Shown: one piece after another, positions 1 to 10,436 of the stretch | How the letters are laid out: each line of letters starts with the position of its first letter | Numbering within the stretch: the stretch's first letter is position 1 | Source: an uncultured Atopobiaceae bacterium | GTDB taxonomy: Bacteria > Actinomycetota > Coriobacteriia > Coriobacteriales > Atopobiaceae | Assembly: GCA_944320975.1 (NCBI GenBank) | Contig: CALUJM010000021.1 | Span: 1-39,639 of the forward strand | Reading direction: 5' to 3' | DNA: 39,639 bases | Made by a program: the position numbers and the translations under genes | The notes under the pieces: generated by a model | Told to the model about the DNA's origin: nothing | The model's input: the letters and a program-made list of their open reading frames with translations, nothing else | Databases searched by the model: none

Positions 1-60
1 CCCCCGAGCGCCGATGGTACTGCGGAGTCAGTCCGTGGGAGAGCAGGACGTCGCTGACCA
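1..60 (+). rRNA. rrf: 5S ribosomal RNA, 3' part
   Basis: The first 60 bases match the 3' half of bacterial 5S rRNA. The blocks GAGCGCCGATGGTACTGC and GTGGGAGAGCAGGACGTCGC are in the correct order and spacing, and the tail GCTGACC would form the 3' strand of helix I. The 5' half lies outside the window. A strong terminator follows at 97-120, as expected for the end of an rRNA operon. The exact 3' end is uncertain by 1 to 3 bases. Confidence 0.93.
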
Positions 61-96
61 ACAAGGGGCATTTTGCGTTTGATCTTCACGACTTCG

Positions 97-120
97 GGGC
101 CCGCGAGGGCCCTTCTTTTT
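97..120 (+). terminator. Rho-independent terminator of the rRNA operon
   Basis: A 6-bp perfect stem, GGGCCC at 97-102 and GGGCCC at 107-112, with a GCGA tetraloop, is followed by the T-rich tract TTCTTTTT. It lies about 37 nt after the 5S end and no gene intervenes. Confidence 0.88.
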
Positions 121-263
121 GGCGTTCTTCTCGCCATGATCCCTTGTTTTGTACTGGTTGCACGGAGCATCGGCCCCGCGTTACCTTAGCCGTCACTTAG
201 CTTGCACTACTCGAGCATCAAGCAAATTTAGCAACACAAAAACAGAACAAAGCAGAGATTTAA

Positions 264-291
264 TTGCTTTCAAATTGTGATACCTTAGTAT
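264..291 (+). promoter_or_regulatory. possible promoter in the AT-rich leader of the BTAD regulator gene
   Basis: The 121-327 interval holds no gene and is strikingly AT-rich for this chromosome. Within it TTGCTT (264-269) and TAGTAT (286-291) stand 16 nt apart, about 36 nt before the start codon. The matches to -35 and -10 consensus are only partial, so this is a weak call made from position and composition. Confidence 0.3.
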
Positions 292-327
292 CCCCCGGGG
301 TACCTATCCGTCGCACAGAGAGAGCAA

Positions 328-3255
328 GTGGTTGCCATGTCTGATCTCGACCCTATGCAAGCGATGATGGGGGAGCCGTCGGTTCCCGATGGCTCCACCT
401 ATCTTCCCATTATCTGTCCCGAGACGCCTCTTCCGCCGTTCAGCGATCGCCCGAAGACCCGCATGCTTGCCTTGTGTAGCGAGCCCGGATGCGGCTCGCG
501 CGAGGTCGTCGCCGAGTTTCTGCGCAGATCGTCCTCAAGCGGAGCGCGGTCCGTGCGCCATGATCTCGCGCATCTTGACCCCGAGGTCGCGACTAAGTTC
601 ATCGTGAGAACAGCCCGATCGTTGACAAAGCGCCATGAGGAGCTCGTCGTCGCCTTTGAGAACATTCCCGCCTCGGACGAATCCTGTACGCTGCGCCAGG
701 CGCGCGCCTTCCAGAGGATCAGGGATGCCGGAATCACGGTGTGCCTCTCTCTCGAGCCGGAGGCCTCTCAGCTGCTGGAGCTCATTCCGGAGTGCCGCGT
801 TCTCACCTCGGCGAACCTTTTGATAAAAGACGTCGTCCGATGTCGTGATGAGCAGGTCGGCCTTGAGGTGAAGAGGCGCACTTTGGGGATGTTCGATCTG
901 GTGCGCGCCCTGGCGGCTGCGTCGACCGAGGATCTTCTTGAGGGTCGGCTGCCCAGCTCGTACCAGACCGAGCTGATTCGCATCATGGTTCGCTCGCTTC
1001 GCCTCACGCTGTCCGACGAAGACCTTAGAATCCGCCTGTGCATGCTGCTCCTTGGCTCCGGTTCGGTAAGCGAGGTAGAGAAGGCGATAGGACCTGTTTC
1101 GGATGAGTTGCTCGAGAGGATGCGCGTCTATGCGCCCCAGTTCGGCCTCGATGCGTCCCTGCAGTCCTTCAGCTCTCTTATGAGTGACATTGTCGAGATC
1201 GGCCCCGCTGCCCTCCGCGTCCTCTCCAGCGCATGCGAGCTCTTCCCGAACGTCGTCAGCGGTGCAATCCGCGTCCTTCTCGAGCGCGACTCTTTTGATC
1301 GGGTGACCTGCCTGGCGGGGCTCCCCGGCGTTTCGGGGGCGACCGATCACATTGTCAGGTTCGGGCCCTCGCTTCTCGACACGGGCGGGTCTGCGCTGGT
1401 TGTCGACGCACTCGAGTCATATCCGCGTGCCGACGCGCAGTCCGGCGTCCTTTCCGCCGCCGTCTCGGCGTTCAGGGGAGAGCTGCCTGATGACGCCCCG
1501 AACCTGCGGTTGCTTGCTGGAGGAGCCGCGCAGCGGGAGGCTCTTCTGTTCGTCCGGGCGCGGGCTATTCTGAGGGCGGGGCAGTCCGAATCGGCGTTTC
1601 GTGATGACGGCGAGTGGTCCGATCTCGGTAGGCGCCTGCTTGTGCACTGCGAGGTGTGGCGACATCTCGTGCGAGGGGAGCTTGGCCCCGCAATGCGGCT
1701 GCTCGTCGCCAACCCCTGCGACGAGCGGGTGTCAACCGTGTCCGAAGCGCTGCTCACACTAGACCTGGAGATTGCCCGCCTGCTTCTCTGCGACGGGCAG
1801 GGCGATGACCCCGGGCGTCTGGAGCGGGCCGAACGCCTGCTGAGGTCGGATGCCTCGCGGGGGTTCGCGGGCTACGCGGAATGCGCCGCAGCCCTCAGGG
1901 CCATGCTGCGCCCCGGGACGGGGGAGGCCGACGCCGAGGGATGCGTCCTCAGGGCGGAGCGGTCAAGCGACGCCCTAACGAGGGTCGTCGCCCTGATATC
2001 GGGATGCGTTCTGGATTTGAGGTCGGGCTCGTACGTGCGCGCGAGCGTCAGGTCCATGTTGGCGTCGGCACTTGCCGGAAGCGCGGGGCTGACGTACCTC
2101 TCGAGGGTCTCGTCCCTGCTGGGAGGCGTCGCCAGGTTCCTTGCCGGAGACCTCTCCGGGCCCGAGAGGCGGGGTACGTGCCGGGATGACCTCGGCGCAG
2201 TCCAGAGGTTCGTCGACTGCGTGGCCATCGAGGGCCTGGGCCCGACTGTGGTGGAGGACGAGCTGGGGGAGCGGGTGCCCCGCGACGCGATGTGGCTGAT
2301 CTGCGTGCTGTGCGAGGGGATGGGGGCGTTTTCGGAGCTCGTCGAAAGGGCACTTCCGCACAGCTGGGCGACGGCGCTCTCCGCCGCACGCCTCAGCGCG
2401 GCGCGGTCCGGAAGGCGCCCGGCGGCGACCGCGGGCGATGCGCGGGGAGCCTCCCGGGAAGCGGGAGGGGAGCCGGCGGACGGGGCGCCGATCAGGGTCT
2501 CGCTGCTCGGAGGCTTTCGCATCTCGGTGCGGGGGACGCAGATCGTGGACGGAAGAATCGGGCACAGGAGCGCGAAGGCGATGCTGACGTATCTGATGCT
2601 GCAGCACAACGCCACCGCGCTGCGCTCTCAGGTGGTCGACCAGCTGTGGCCGGAGTGCGATTACGTGATGGGAGCCAACCGCGTCTATCAGGCCACCAGC
2701 GCGCTGAGGGCCGCGATCGCCGATCTCGACCCCGATCTCGATCCGTTCATCCTCGGAAGGTCGACGAGGTCGATCGCGGTCGACACTTCAATCATGAGCT
2801 GCGACGTCGAGGAGTTCTGCTCCTGCGCGAAGGAGGCGGCGGACGGCGCCGACGACGGAGAGGTGCTGGAGAAGGCCAGAAGGGTCGAGAAGATCTACGC
2901 GGGGGACCTCTATGTCCCGTCGGCCGATTGCACGGGCCTCGTCGCCCTGAAGCGCGAGGAGTTCAAGATGCTGTATGCCGATGCGATGGTGTCCGGTGCC
3001 GACGCCGCGCTGCGCCTCAAGAGGGTGCGCACCGCGGCGAGGCTCGCCGCGAACGCGCTATCCGTTGACGACATGCGCGAGGATGCCGTCATAGCCCTTG
3101 TGAGCGCCCTGAGGGCGAGCGGAAGAGACGCGGAGGCGGACCGCCGCTACAAACGATACGCCCGTCGGCTCTCGCTGACGATGGGCAGGCTGCCGTCTTG
3201 GAGGCTTCGGCAGGTCATGCGCGGCGCGGACGCGCTGGAAGAGGCGTCGGAGTGA
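328..3255 (+). CDS. large transcriptional regulator: degenerate P-loop N-terminus, C-terminal winged helix plus BTAD
   Basis: A 975-residue cytoplasmic protein. Residues about 722-823 form an OmpR-like winged helix that opens with VSLLGGFRISV, and about 824-970 are a bacterial transcriptional activation domain (BTAD) as in SARP regulators. This is the reverse of the usual order, in which DNA-binding and BTAD modules are N-terminal. Residues 50-60 (CSEPGCGSREV) sit where LuxR/MalT-type STAND ATPases carry a Walker A loop, but the GKT/GKS lysine is replaced. A hydrophobic strand ending FENIP near residue 110 resembles a decayed Walker B. The middle is helical and probably repeat-like. The start is GTG 328 after GAGAGAG; ATG 337 is an equal alternative. 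No target is evident. The gene stands alone between the rRNA operon and secA. The DNA-binding/BTAD assignment is firm; the loss of ATPase activity is inferred. Confidence 0.8.
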   Translation: MVAMSDLDPMQAMMGEPSVPDGSTYLPIICPETPLPPFSDRPKTRMLALCSEPGCGSREVVAEFLRRSSSSGARSVRHDLAHLDPEVATKFIVRTARSLTKRHEELVVAFENIPASDESCTLRQARAFQRIRDAGITVCLSLEPEASQLLELIPECRVLTSANLLIKDVVRCRDEQVGLEVKRRTLGMFDLVRALAAASTEDLLEGRLPSSYQTELIRIMVRSLRLTLSDEDLRIRLCMLLLGSGSVSEVEKAIGPVSDELLERMRVYAPQFGLDASLQSFSSLMSDIVEIGPAALRVLSSACELFPNVVSGAIRVLLERDSFDRVTCLAGLPGVSGATDHIVRFGPSLLDTGGSALVVDALESYPRADAQSGVLSAAVSAFRGELPDDAPNLRLLAGGAAQREALLFVRARAILRAGQSESAFRDDGEWSDLGRRLLVHCEVWRHLVRGELGPAMRLLVANPCDERVSTVSEALLTLDLEIARLLLCDGQGDDPGRLERAERLLRSDASRGFAGYAECAAALRAMLRPGTGEADAEGCVLRAERSSDALTRVVALISGCVLDLRSGSYVRASVRSMLASALAGSAGLTYLSRVSSLLGGVARFLAGDLSGPERRGTCRDDLGAVQRFVDCVAIEGLGPTVVEDELGERVPRDAMWLICVLCEGMGAFSELVERALPHSWATALSAARLSAARSGRRPAATAGDARGASREAGGEPADGAPIRVSLLGGFRISVRGTQIVDGRIGHRSAKAMLTYLMLQHNATALRSQVVDQLWPECDYVMGANRVYQATSALRAAIADLDPDLDPFILGRSTRSIAVDTSIMSCDVEEFCSCAKEAADGADDGEVLEKARRVEKIYAGDLYVPSADCTGLVALKREEFKMLYADAMVSGADAALRLKRVRTAARLAANALSVDDMREDAVIALVSALRASGRDAEADRRYKRYARRLSLTMGRLPSWRLRQVMRGADALEEASE

Positions 3256-3386
3256 GCGGGCCTGGGGCGAGAGTGCGCTTTTGGTGAGAGGCTCCCCGTG
3301 CGGGTGCCCGTGCGGTCATCTATGAGTAAAGTGGTGGACATGAGTGTGCCATGGGGGCACGTTCGGATTGTTTACAGGGGAGTCGC

Positions 3387-6152
<2,766 letters not shown>

Positions 6153-7268
6153 ATGGCGGACGTCTCGCCGCAGTCCCTCGACGCCATCGCCGCGCGTCTC
6201 GACGAGGTGGCCGGGTATCTGCACATCGAGGAGAAGAGGCGCAGGGTCGCGGAGCTCGAGGCCCTCAGCGCCGACCCCGCCTTCTGGAACGACGCCGACG
6301 CCGCGCGCTCCACGATGGCGCAGCTCTCCGCCGCCCGCGAGGACGTGGAGGGACTCGACCGCGCCAGGGCGAGCCTCGAGGATGCGCGCACCGCGATGGA
6401 GCTGGGGGTCGAGACGGGCGACGATGACCTTCTGCGCGAAGCCGACGCCCTCGTCGCCTCGCTCGAGGGGGACCTCTCGGAGCTCGAGCTCTCGAGCTGG
6501 TTCGCCGACGAGCTCGACCACGGGGACGCCATCGTCACGGTGACGCCCGGACAGGGCGGGCTCGAGGCGCAGGACTGGTGCGAGATGCTCTTCCGCATGT
6601 ACGTTCGCTACTGCGAGCGCAGGGGGTGGAAGGTCACCGTCAACGACGCCGTGCCCGGGGAGGCCATCGGGCTCGACCGCGCCACGTTCACCGTGAGCGG
6701 GAAGAACGCCTACGGGATGCTCCGCGCCGAGCAGGGCGTCCACCGCCTCGTCCGCATCTCGCCCACCGACGCGAAGAAGCGACGTCAGACCACCTTCGCC
6801 GGCGTGGAGGTCCTTCCCGTCCTGCCCGACGACGTCGAGGTGGAGATCGACCCCAACGACCTGCGCATCGACGTGTACCATGCGTCGGGCCACGGCGGCC
6901 AGGGCGTCAACACGACCGACTCCGCCGTGCGCATCACGCACCTTCCCACGGGCATCGTGGTCACCTGCCAAAACGAGCGCAGCCAGCTCCAGAACAAGGC
7001 CTTCGCCATGAGCGTCCTCAGGAGCCGCCTCTACGAGATGGAGCTCGCGCGCCGCGAGGAGGAGCTCGACGAGCTGCGCGGGCCCAAGCGCGACATCGGC
7101 TTCGGCAACCAGATCAGAAGCTACGTGCTCTACCCCTACCAGCTCGTCAAGGACCTGCGCACGGGCGTCGAGACGAGCAACGTCGACTCGGTGCTCAAAG
7201 ACGGCGACCTCGACCGCTTTGTCATCGGGTACCATCGCTGGGCGGTGGGGGAGGGGCTGTCGTCGTGA
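6153..7268 (+). CDS. prfB: peptide chain release factor 2 (with SPT in place of SPF)
   Basis: RF2 recognises UGA and UAA stop codons and triggers peptide release. The 371 residues show the catalytic GGQ at 248-250 in GHGGQGVN and the class I release-factor core. The anticodon-like tripeptide, normally SPF in RF2, reads SPT at residues 203-205 (codons TCG CCC ACC), in the context LVRISPTD. No programmed frameshift site is present: the reading frame is continuous from the ATG that directly follows the secA stop. The last 4 bases overlap the GTG start of the YitT gene (GTGA), which suggests translational coupling. RF1 carries PxT, so RF1 was considered, but the serine and the rest of the sequence are RF2-like. 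Confidence 0.94.
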   Translation: MADVSPQSLDAIAARLDEVAGYLHIEEKRRRVAELEALSADPAFWNDADAARSTMAQLSAAREDVEGLDRARASLEDARTAMELGVETGDDDLLREADALVASLEGDLSELELSSWFADELDHGDAIVTVTPGQGGLEAQDWCEMLFRMYVRYCERRGWKVTVNDAVPGEAIGLDRATFTVSGKNAYGMLRAEQGVHRLVRISPTDAKKRRQTTFAGVEVLPVLPDDVEVEIDPNDLRIDVYHASGHGGQGVNTTDSAVRITHLPTGIVVTCQNERSQLQNKAFAMSVLRSRLYEMELARREEELDELRGPKRDIGFGNQIRSYVLYPYQLVKDLRTGVETSNVDSVLKDGDLDRFVIGYHRWAVGEGLSS

Positions 7269-8140
7269 GCGCCATCTCATGGAGGACGGTGCTTCACGAC
7301 GCCTTCCTGATAGTCGCCGGCTCGCTCATCTTCGCCGTGGGCGTGGACATGTTCGAGATCCCCAACGGCCTCGCCGCGGGCGGCGTGACCGGCCTCGCCA
7401 CGGTCTTCTATGCGATTGCCGACAACCTGGGGTTCTATCTTCCCGTCGGCCTCCAGACCATTGCGATGAACGTGGTCCTTCTCGCCCTGGTGGTGCGCTC
7501 CGGCGACAAGGGCTACATCGTGCGAACCGTGGGCGGCATCATAGCGTGCGGCCTGCTGACGGACCTTCTCGCGCCGGTGGTGCCCGTGCTCGGGGGAGAG
7601 AGCGACCTTCTGCTGTGCGCCCTGTGGGGCGGCGTGGTCACCGGCGTGGGCCTGGGCCTGGTCTTCAGGTCGGGCGGGAACACGGGCGGCACCGACATCG
7701 TCTCGCAGATTCTGGCGAGAAAGGCCGGCATGCCCGTCGGAACCGCCGTCATCATCGTCGACGGCGTGATCATCGCGTTCTCCGCCACGGTCTTCTCGGT
7801 CGAACAGGCCCTTTACGCGGCCGTCGCGATGTTCATCTGCGGCAAGGTCATCGACGCCGTCGTCGACGGCCCGCGCGCCGCGCGGGCGGCCTACGTCATC
7901 TCGACCGAGCACGAACGCATCGCGAACGAGATCCTCTATACCCTCAACAGGGGCTGCACCGAGCTTCAGGCGCGCGGCGTCTGGAGCGGCAACGAGCGCC
8001 CCGTCCTTCTCTGCGTGCTGGGGCGCTCCGAGAGCATGCGCCTCAAGCAGATCGTGGCGGAGATCGACCCCGAGGCCATCGTGATCATCTCCGAGGTCCA
8101 CGAGGTCTTTGGCGAGGGCTTCAGGCAAATCGGCGCCTAG
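7265..8140 (+). CDS. YitT family membrane protein with C-terminal DUF2179
   Basis: A 291-residue integral membrane protein. About five hydrophobic segments lie within residues 1-200 (for example around LIVAGSLIFAVGV and VVTGVGLGLVF), with the family motif GGNTGGTDI, followed by a soluble C-terminal DUF2179 domain ending in VIISEVHEVFGEGF. The family has no firmly established transport substrate. The GTG start overlaps the prfB stop by 4 nt; the in-frame sequence before it belongs to the prfB overlap. The gene ends the secA-prfB-yitT transcription unit; no strong terminator was seen in the following 141 nt. Confidence 0.88.
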   Translation: MSAISWRTVLHDAFLIVAGSLIFAVGVDMFEIPNGLAAGGVTGLATVFYAIADNLGFYLPVGLQTIAMNVVLLALVVRSGDKGYIVRTVGGIIACGLLTDLLAPVVPVLGGESDLLLCALWGGVVTGVGLGLVFRSGGNTGGTDIVSQILARKAGMPVGTAVIIVDGVIIAFSATVFSVEQALYAAVAMFICGKVIDAVVDGPRAARAAYVISTEHERIANEILYTLNRGCTELQARGVWSGNERPVLLCVLGRSESMRLKQIVAEIDPEAIVIISEVHEVFGEGFRQIGA

Positions 8141-8229
8141 CGCCGGGCTCGAAGCGTGTTCTTCGTGTGGGGAGCTTCTGCAATTAGATGAGACTTTTCC
8201 CTGCAGCGAGGGAGAGAAGCTGGGCTTTT

Positions 8230-8237
8230 GCTAGACT
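8230..8237 (+). promoter_or_regulatory. possible extended -10 promoter for ftsEX
   Basis: TGCTAGACT contains a TG-N-TAGACT extended -10 element, 45 nt before the ftsE start. No convincing -35 box is present upstream. It lies in the 141-nt gap after the YitT gene, the only gap in this stretch large enough for a promoter. Confidence 0.35.
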
Positions 8238-8281
8238 GTGGGCCGTATCTGCCCATCGTGAGCACAAGAAAAGGAGCTTCT

Positions 8282-9355
8282 GTGGCCAATCACTTTCGCG
8301 GCACTGAGCGAGAGGGGTCGGAGGTCGACGAGCAGCTTGACGTCGTCTCCGACGCGGCTTCGCAGGAGGTGACCGTCTCGGACGAGCCCTTGCCCGAGAC
8401 CGTCGAGGTCCTTCCCGAGACTCCCGAGCCGTCCCCGGCGCCCGAGGCGCCCGAGGAGCCCGAGGAGCCCGCGGCCCCGATGACGTCCGAGGCGCCCGTG
8501 GCGCCGGAGATGCCGGAGGACGTCGCGCTCGAGGAGGTTCACGTCGTCACCGCAGGCGACACCGCTGAAACCGCCGAGCAGCGACCCGGCTTCACGAGCG
8601 TCTTCGCCCCTCTGGGCGGCCAGGACGTCCCTGAGGTCCCGCGCACCGGCACCCCGACCGTCTCGTTCAAAAACGTCACACTCATCTACCCGGCCCAGCC
8701 CAACAAGCCCGCCCTCGATGACGTGAGCCTCGACATCTACCCCGGGGAGTTCGTCTTTGTCGTCGGTCACTCGGGATCGGGCAAGTCGTCTCTTCTGAGG
8801 CTCATCACGCGCGAGCTGCGCGCCTCCTCCGGCAAGGTCATCGTCGCCGGTCAGGACCTCACGAAGATGCGCAACCGCAAGGTCCCGTATCTCCGCCGCC
8901 AGATCGGCACGGTCTACCAGGACTTCAAACTGCTGCCCGACAAGACGGTCTACGAGAACGTCGCCTTTGCCCTCGAGTGCATCGGCAAGCCCAAGTCGGT
9001 CATCAACGCCCAGGTCCCCGAGGTGCTCCGACTCGTCGGCCTCGGCGAGAGGATGAAGCACTTCCCCGACCAGCTCTCCGGCGGAGAGCAGCAGCGCGTC
9101 TCCGTTGCCCGAGCCATGGTCAACCGTCCCCCGCTGCTCGTCTGCGACGAGCCCACGGGTAACCTCGACCCGGCGATCTCCCTGGGCATCATGAAGCTGC
9201 TCGACCGAATCAACCGCGCGGGCACCACGGTCATCATGGCGACGCACGACCGCGAGATGGTCGATTCCATGCGCAGGCGCGTCATCGCCCTCGAGGCCGG
9301 TCACATCGTGCGCGACCAGGAGAGGGGAGGCTACGGATACTATGGCGCCCTCTAA
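8282..9355 (+). CDS. ftsE: cell-division ATPase FtsE with a long acidic Pro/Glu-rich N-terminal extension
   Basis: FtsE is the ATPase of the FtsEX complex, which transmits cytoplasmic signals to cell-wall hydrolases at the division site. The ABC domain starts near residue 126 and has Walker A GHSGSGKSS (162-170), the FtsE-like YQDFKLLPDKTVYENV, the signature LSGGEQQR, Walker B LLVCDEPTGNLD, and the switch histidine in ATHDREMV. The start is GTG 8282, placed 4 nt after AAAAGGAGC; GTG here gives 357 residues against about 220-230 for most FtsE. The extra ~123 residues are low-complexity, rich in Glu, Pro, Ala and Val, and probably disordered. The gene overlaps ftsX by 14 nt. ABC identity is certain and FtsE is supported by the partner ftsX. 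Confidence 0.94.
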   Translation: MANHFRGTEREGSEVDEQLDVVSDAASQEVTVSDEPLPETVEVLPETPEPSPAPEAPEEPEEPAAPMTSEAPVAPEMPEDVALEEVHVVTAGDTAETAEQRPGFTSVFAPLGGQDVPEVPRTGTPTVSFKNVTLIYPAQPNKPALDDVSLDIYPGEFVFVVGHSGSGKSSLLRLITRELRASSGKVIVAGQDLTKMRNRKVPYLRRQIGTVYQDFKLLPDKTVYENVAFALECIGKPKSVINAQVPEVLRLVGLGERMKHFPDQLSGGEQQRVSVARAMVNRPPLLVCDEPTGNLDPAISLGIMKLLDRINRAGTTVIMATHDREMVDSMRRRVIALEAGHIVRDQERGGYGYYGAL

Positions 9356-10268
9356 CATCGGCTATTCCCTTCGCGAGTGCGGCCATCACTTCCGCCGCAA
9401 CTGGACGACGGTGCTCGGTGCCGTGGTCACCATCTTCCTGTCCCTGTTCATCATCGGCATCTTCGTCCTGGGCTCCGCCATGCTCAACAGCATGATCGGC
9501 GGCGTCGAGGACCAGGTGACGATCCAGGCCTTCCTCTCCGACGAGGCGGGCCAGGATGACGTCGAGGACTACCAGGCCACGATCGAGAGCTGGGACAACG
9601 TCGAGTCCGTGAGCTACAAGAGCAAGGACGAGGCGCTCGAGGAGTTCCGCACCTCGATGTCCAACCGCAACGCCGCGGATGCGGTCACCGCCCTCGACGG
9701 CGAGAACCCGCTTCCCGCGTCGCTGGTCATCAGGGTCGTTGACGCGCAGGAGGTCGACGCGACCGCCCAGCGCATCATGGACGACCCCGCCTTCGCCGAC
9801 ATCTGCGACGACCCGGACAATCCCGCCGGCGACGTCCAGTACGGCCAGGGCACCGTCGAGCGCCTCCTGAGCGTCGCGGGCTACATCCGCATCGCCGCCG
9901 TCGCGCTCGTCATCCTGCTCACGTTCGTCGCGTTCGTGTTCATCAACAACACGATCAGGCTCGCCATCACGGCTCGCCGTCGCGAGATCGGCATCATGCG
10001 CCTGGTCGGCGCCTCCAACGGCTTCATCCGCGGGCCCTTCATCACGGAGGGCACGGTCGAGGCGATCATCGGCGCCCTGCTCGCCATCGCCGCGCTTGCC
10101 GCCGGGTACTACACGCTCCTTCCCGAGCTCCAGCAGAACCTCTCGTTCCTCGCGTTCGAGATCTCCCCGGCGACGCTCTACGTCACCTTCGCCGCCCTGC
10201 TGGCCATCGGCATCATCATCGGCCTGTTCGGCTCGGCCATCGCCATGAGGCGCTACCTCAAGGTCTAG
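9342..10268 (+). CDS. ftsX: cell-division membrane protein FtsX
   Basis: FtsX is the membrane partner of FtsE and passes conformational change to extracytoplasmic peptidoglycan hydrolases. The 308 residues show one transmembrane segment after about residue 20 (TTVLGAVVTIFLSLFI), an extracytoplasmic domain of roughly 120 residues, and a C-terminal FtsX bundle of three membrane segments with ITARRREIGIMRLVGAS between the second and third. ATG 9342 is preceded by GAGAGGGGAGG and lies inside the end of ftsE, indicating coupled translation. The likely downstream hydrolase could be a secreted enzyme such as the amidase/glucosaminidase at 14902, but this link is only inferred. Confidence 0.95.
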   Translation: MAPSNIGYSLRECGHHFRRNWTTVLGAVVTIFLSLFIIGIFVLGSAMLNSMIGGVEDQVTIQAFLSDEAGQDDVEDYQATIESWDNVESVSYKSKDEALEEFRTSMSNRNAADAVTALDGENPLPASLVIRVVDAQEVDATAQRIMDDPAFADICDDPDNPAGDVQYGQGTVERLLSVAGYIRIAAVALVILLTFVAFVFINNTIRLAITARRREIGIMRLVGASNGFIRGPFITEGTVEAIIGALLAIAALAAGYYTLLPELQQNLSFLAFEISPATLYVTFAALLAIGIIIGLFGSAIAMRRYLKV

Positions 10269-10288
10269 GCCGCCGCCGTCCGATCGAG

Positions 10289-10364
10289 GAGGCCCCCGCT
10301 CTGCGCGCGGGACAGATACCCCGGAGGTTTCTGTCCCGTCCGCGGCCGGGGCCTCTCGCGTTTT
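10289..10364 (+). terminator. two-tier hairpin terminator after ftsX
   Basis: An outer stem GAGGCCCC (10289-10296) pairs with GGGGCCTC (10348-10355), enclosing an inner stem GGGACAGA with TCTGTCCC. A short TTTT run at 10361-10364 follows after CGCG. The structure is strong but the T-tract is short and slightly displaced. Confidence 0.55.
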
Positions 10365-10390
10365 GGTGGCGCGTCCCCCGTCGCCCACAC

Positions 10391-10396
10391 TACAAT
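10391..10396 (+). promoter_or_regulatory. possible -10 box for rnr
   Basis: TACAAT (5 of 6 to the consensus) lies 41 nt before the chosen rnr start and 27 nt after the ftsX terminator. No good -35 box lies at the usual distance; TTGGTG is 22 nt upstream, too far. Confidence 0.35.
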
Positions 10397-10436
10397 CCTA
10401 AGAACACGCATGGGCGAGAAGAACGGGGATGTTGCG

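Noticed and set aside
3351..3386. Longer secA reading from ATG 3351
   Set aside because: The extra 12 residues are not SecA-like and the good ribosome-binding site serves ATG 3387.
6153..6260. Programmed +1 frameshift in prfB
   Set aside because: The frame is open from ATG without an in-frame TGA, so autoregulatory frameshifting is not used here.
8228..8281. Longer ftsE reading from ATG 8228
   Set aside because: It lacks a ribosome-binding site, starts inside the putative -10 box, and GTG 8282 has AAAAGGAGC at proper distance.
10310..10338. GGGACAGA hairpin in the ftsX terminator as another GACAG element
   Set aside because: It spans 29 nt and contains GACAG, but the pentamer is in the arm and not at the centre; it fits the nested terminator better.
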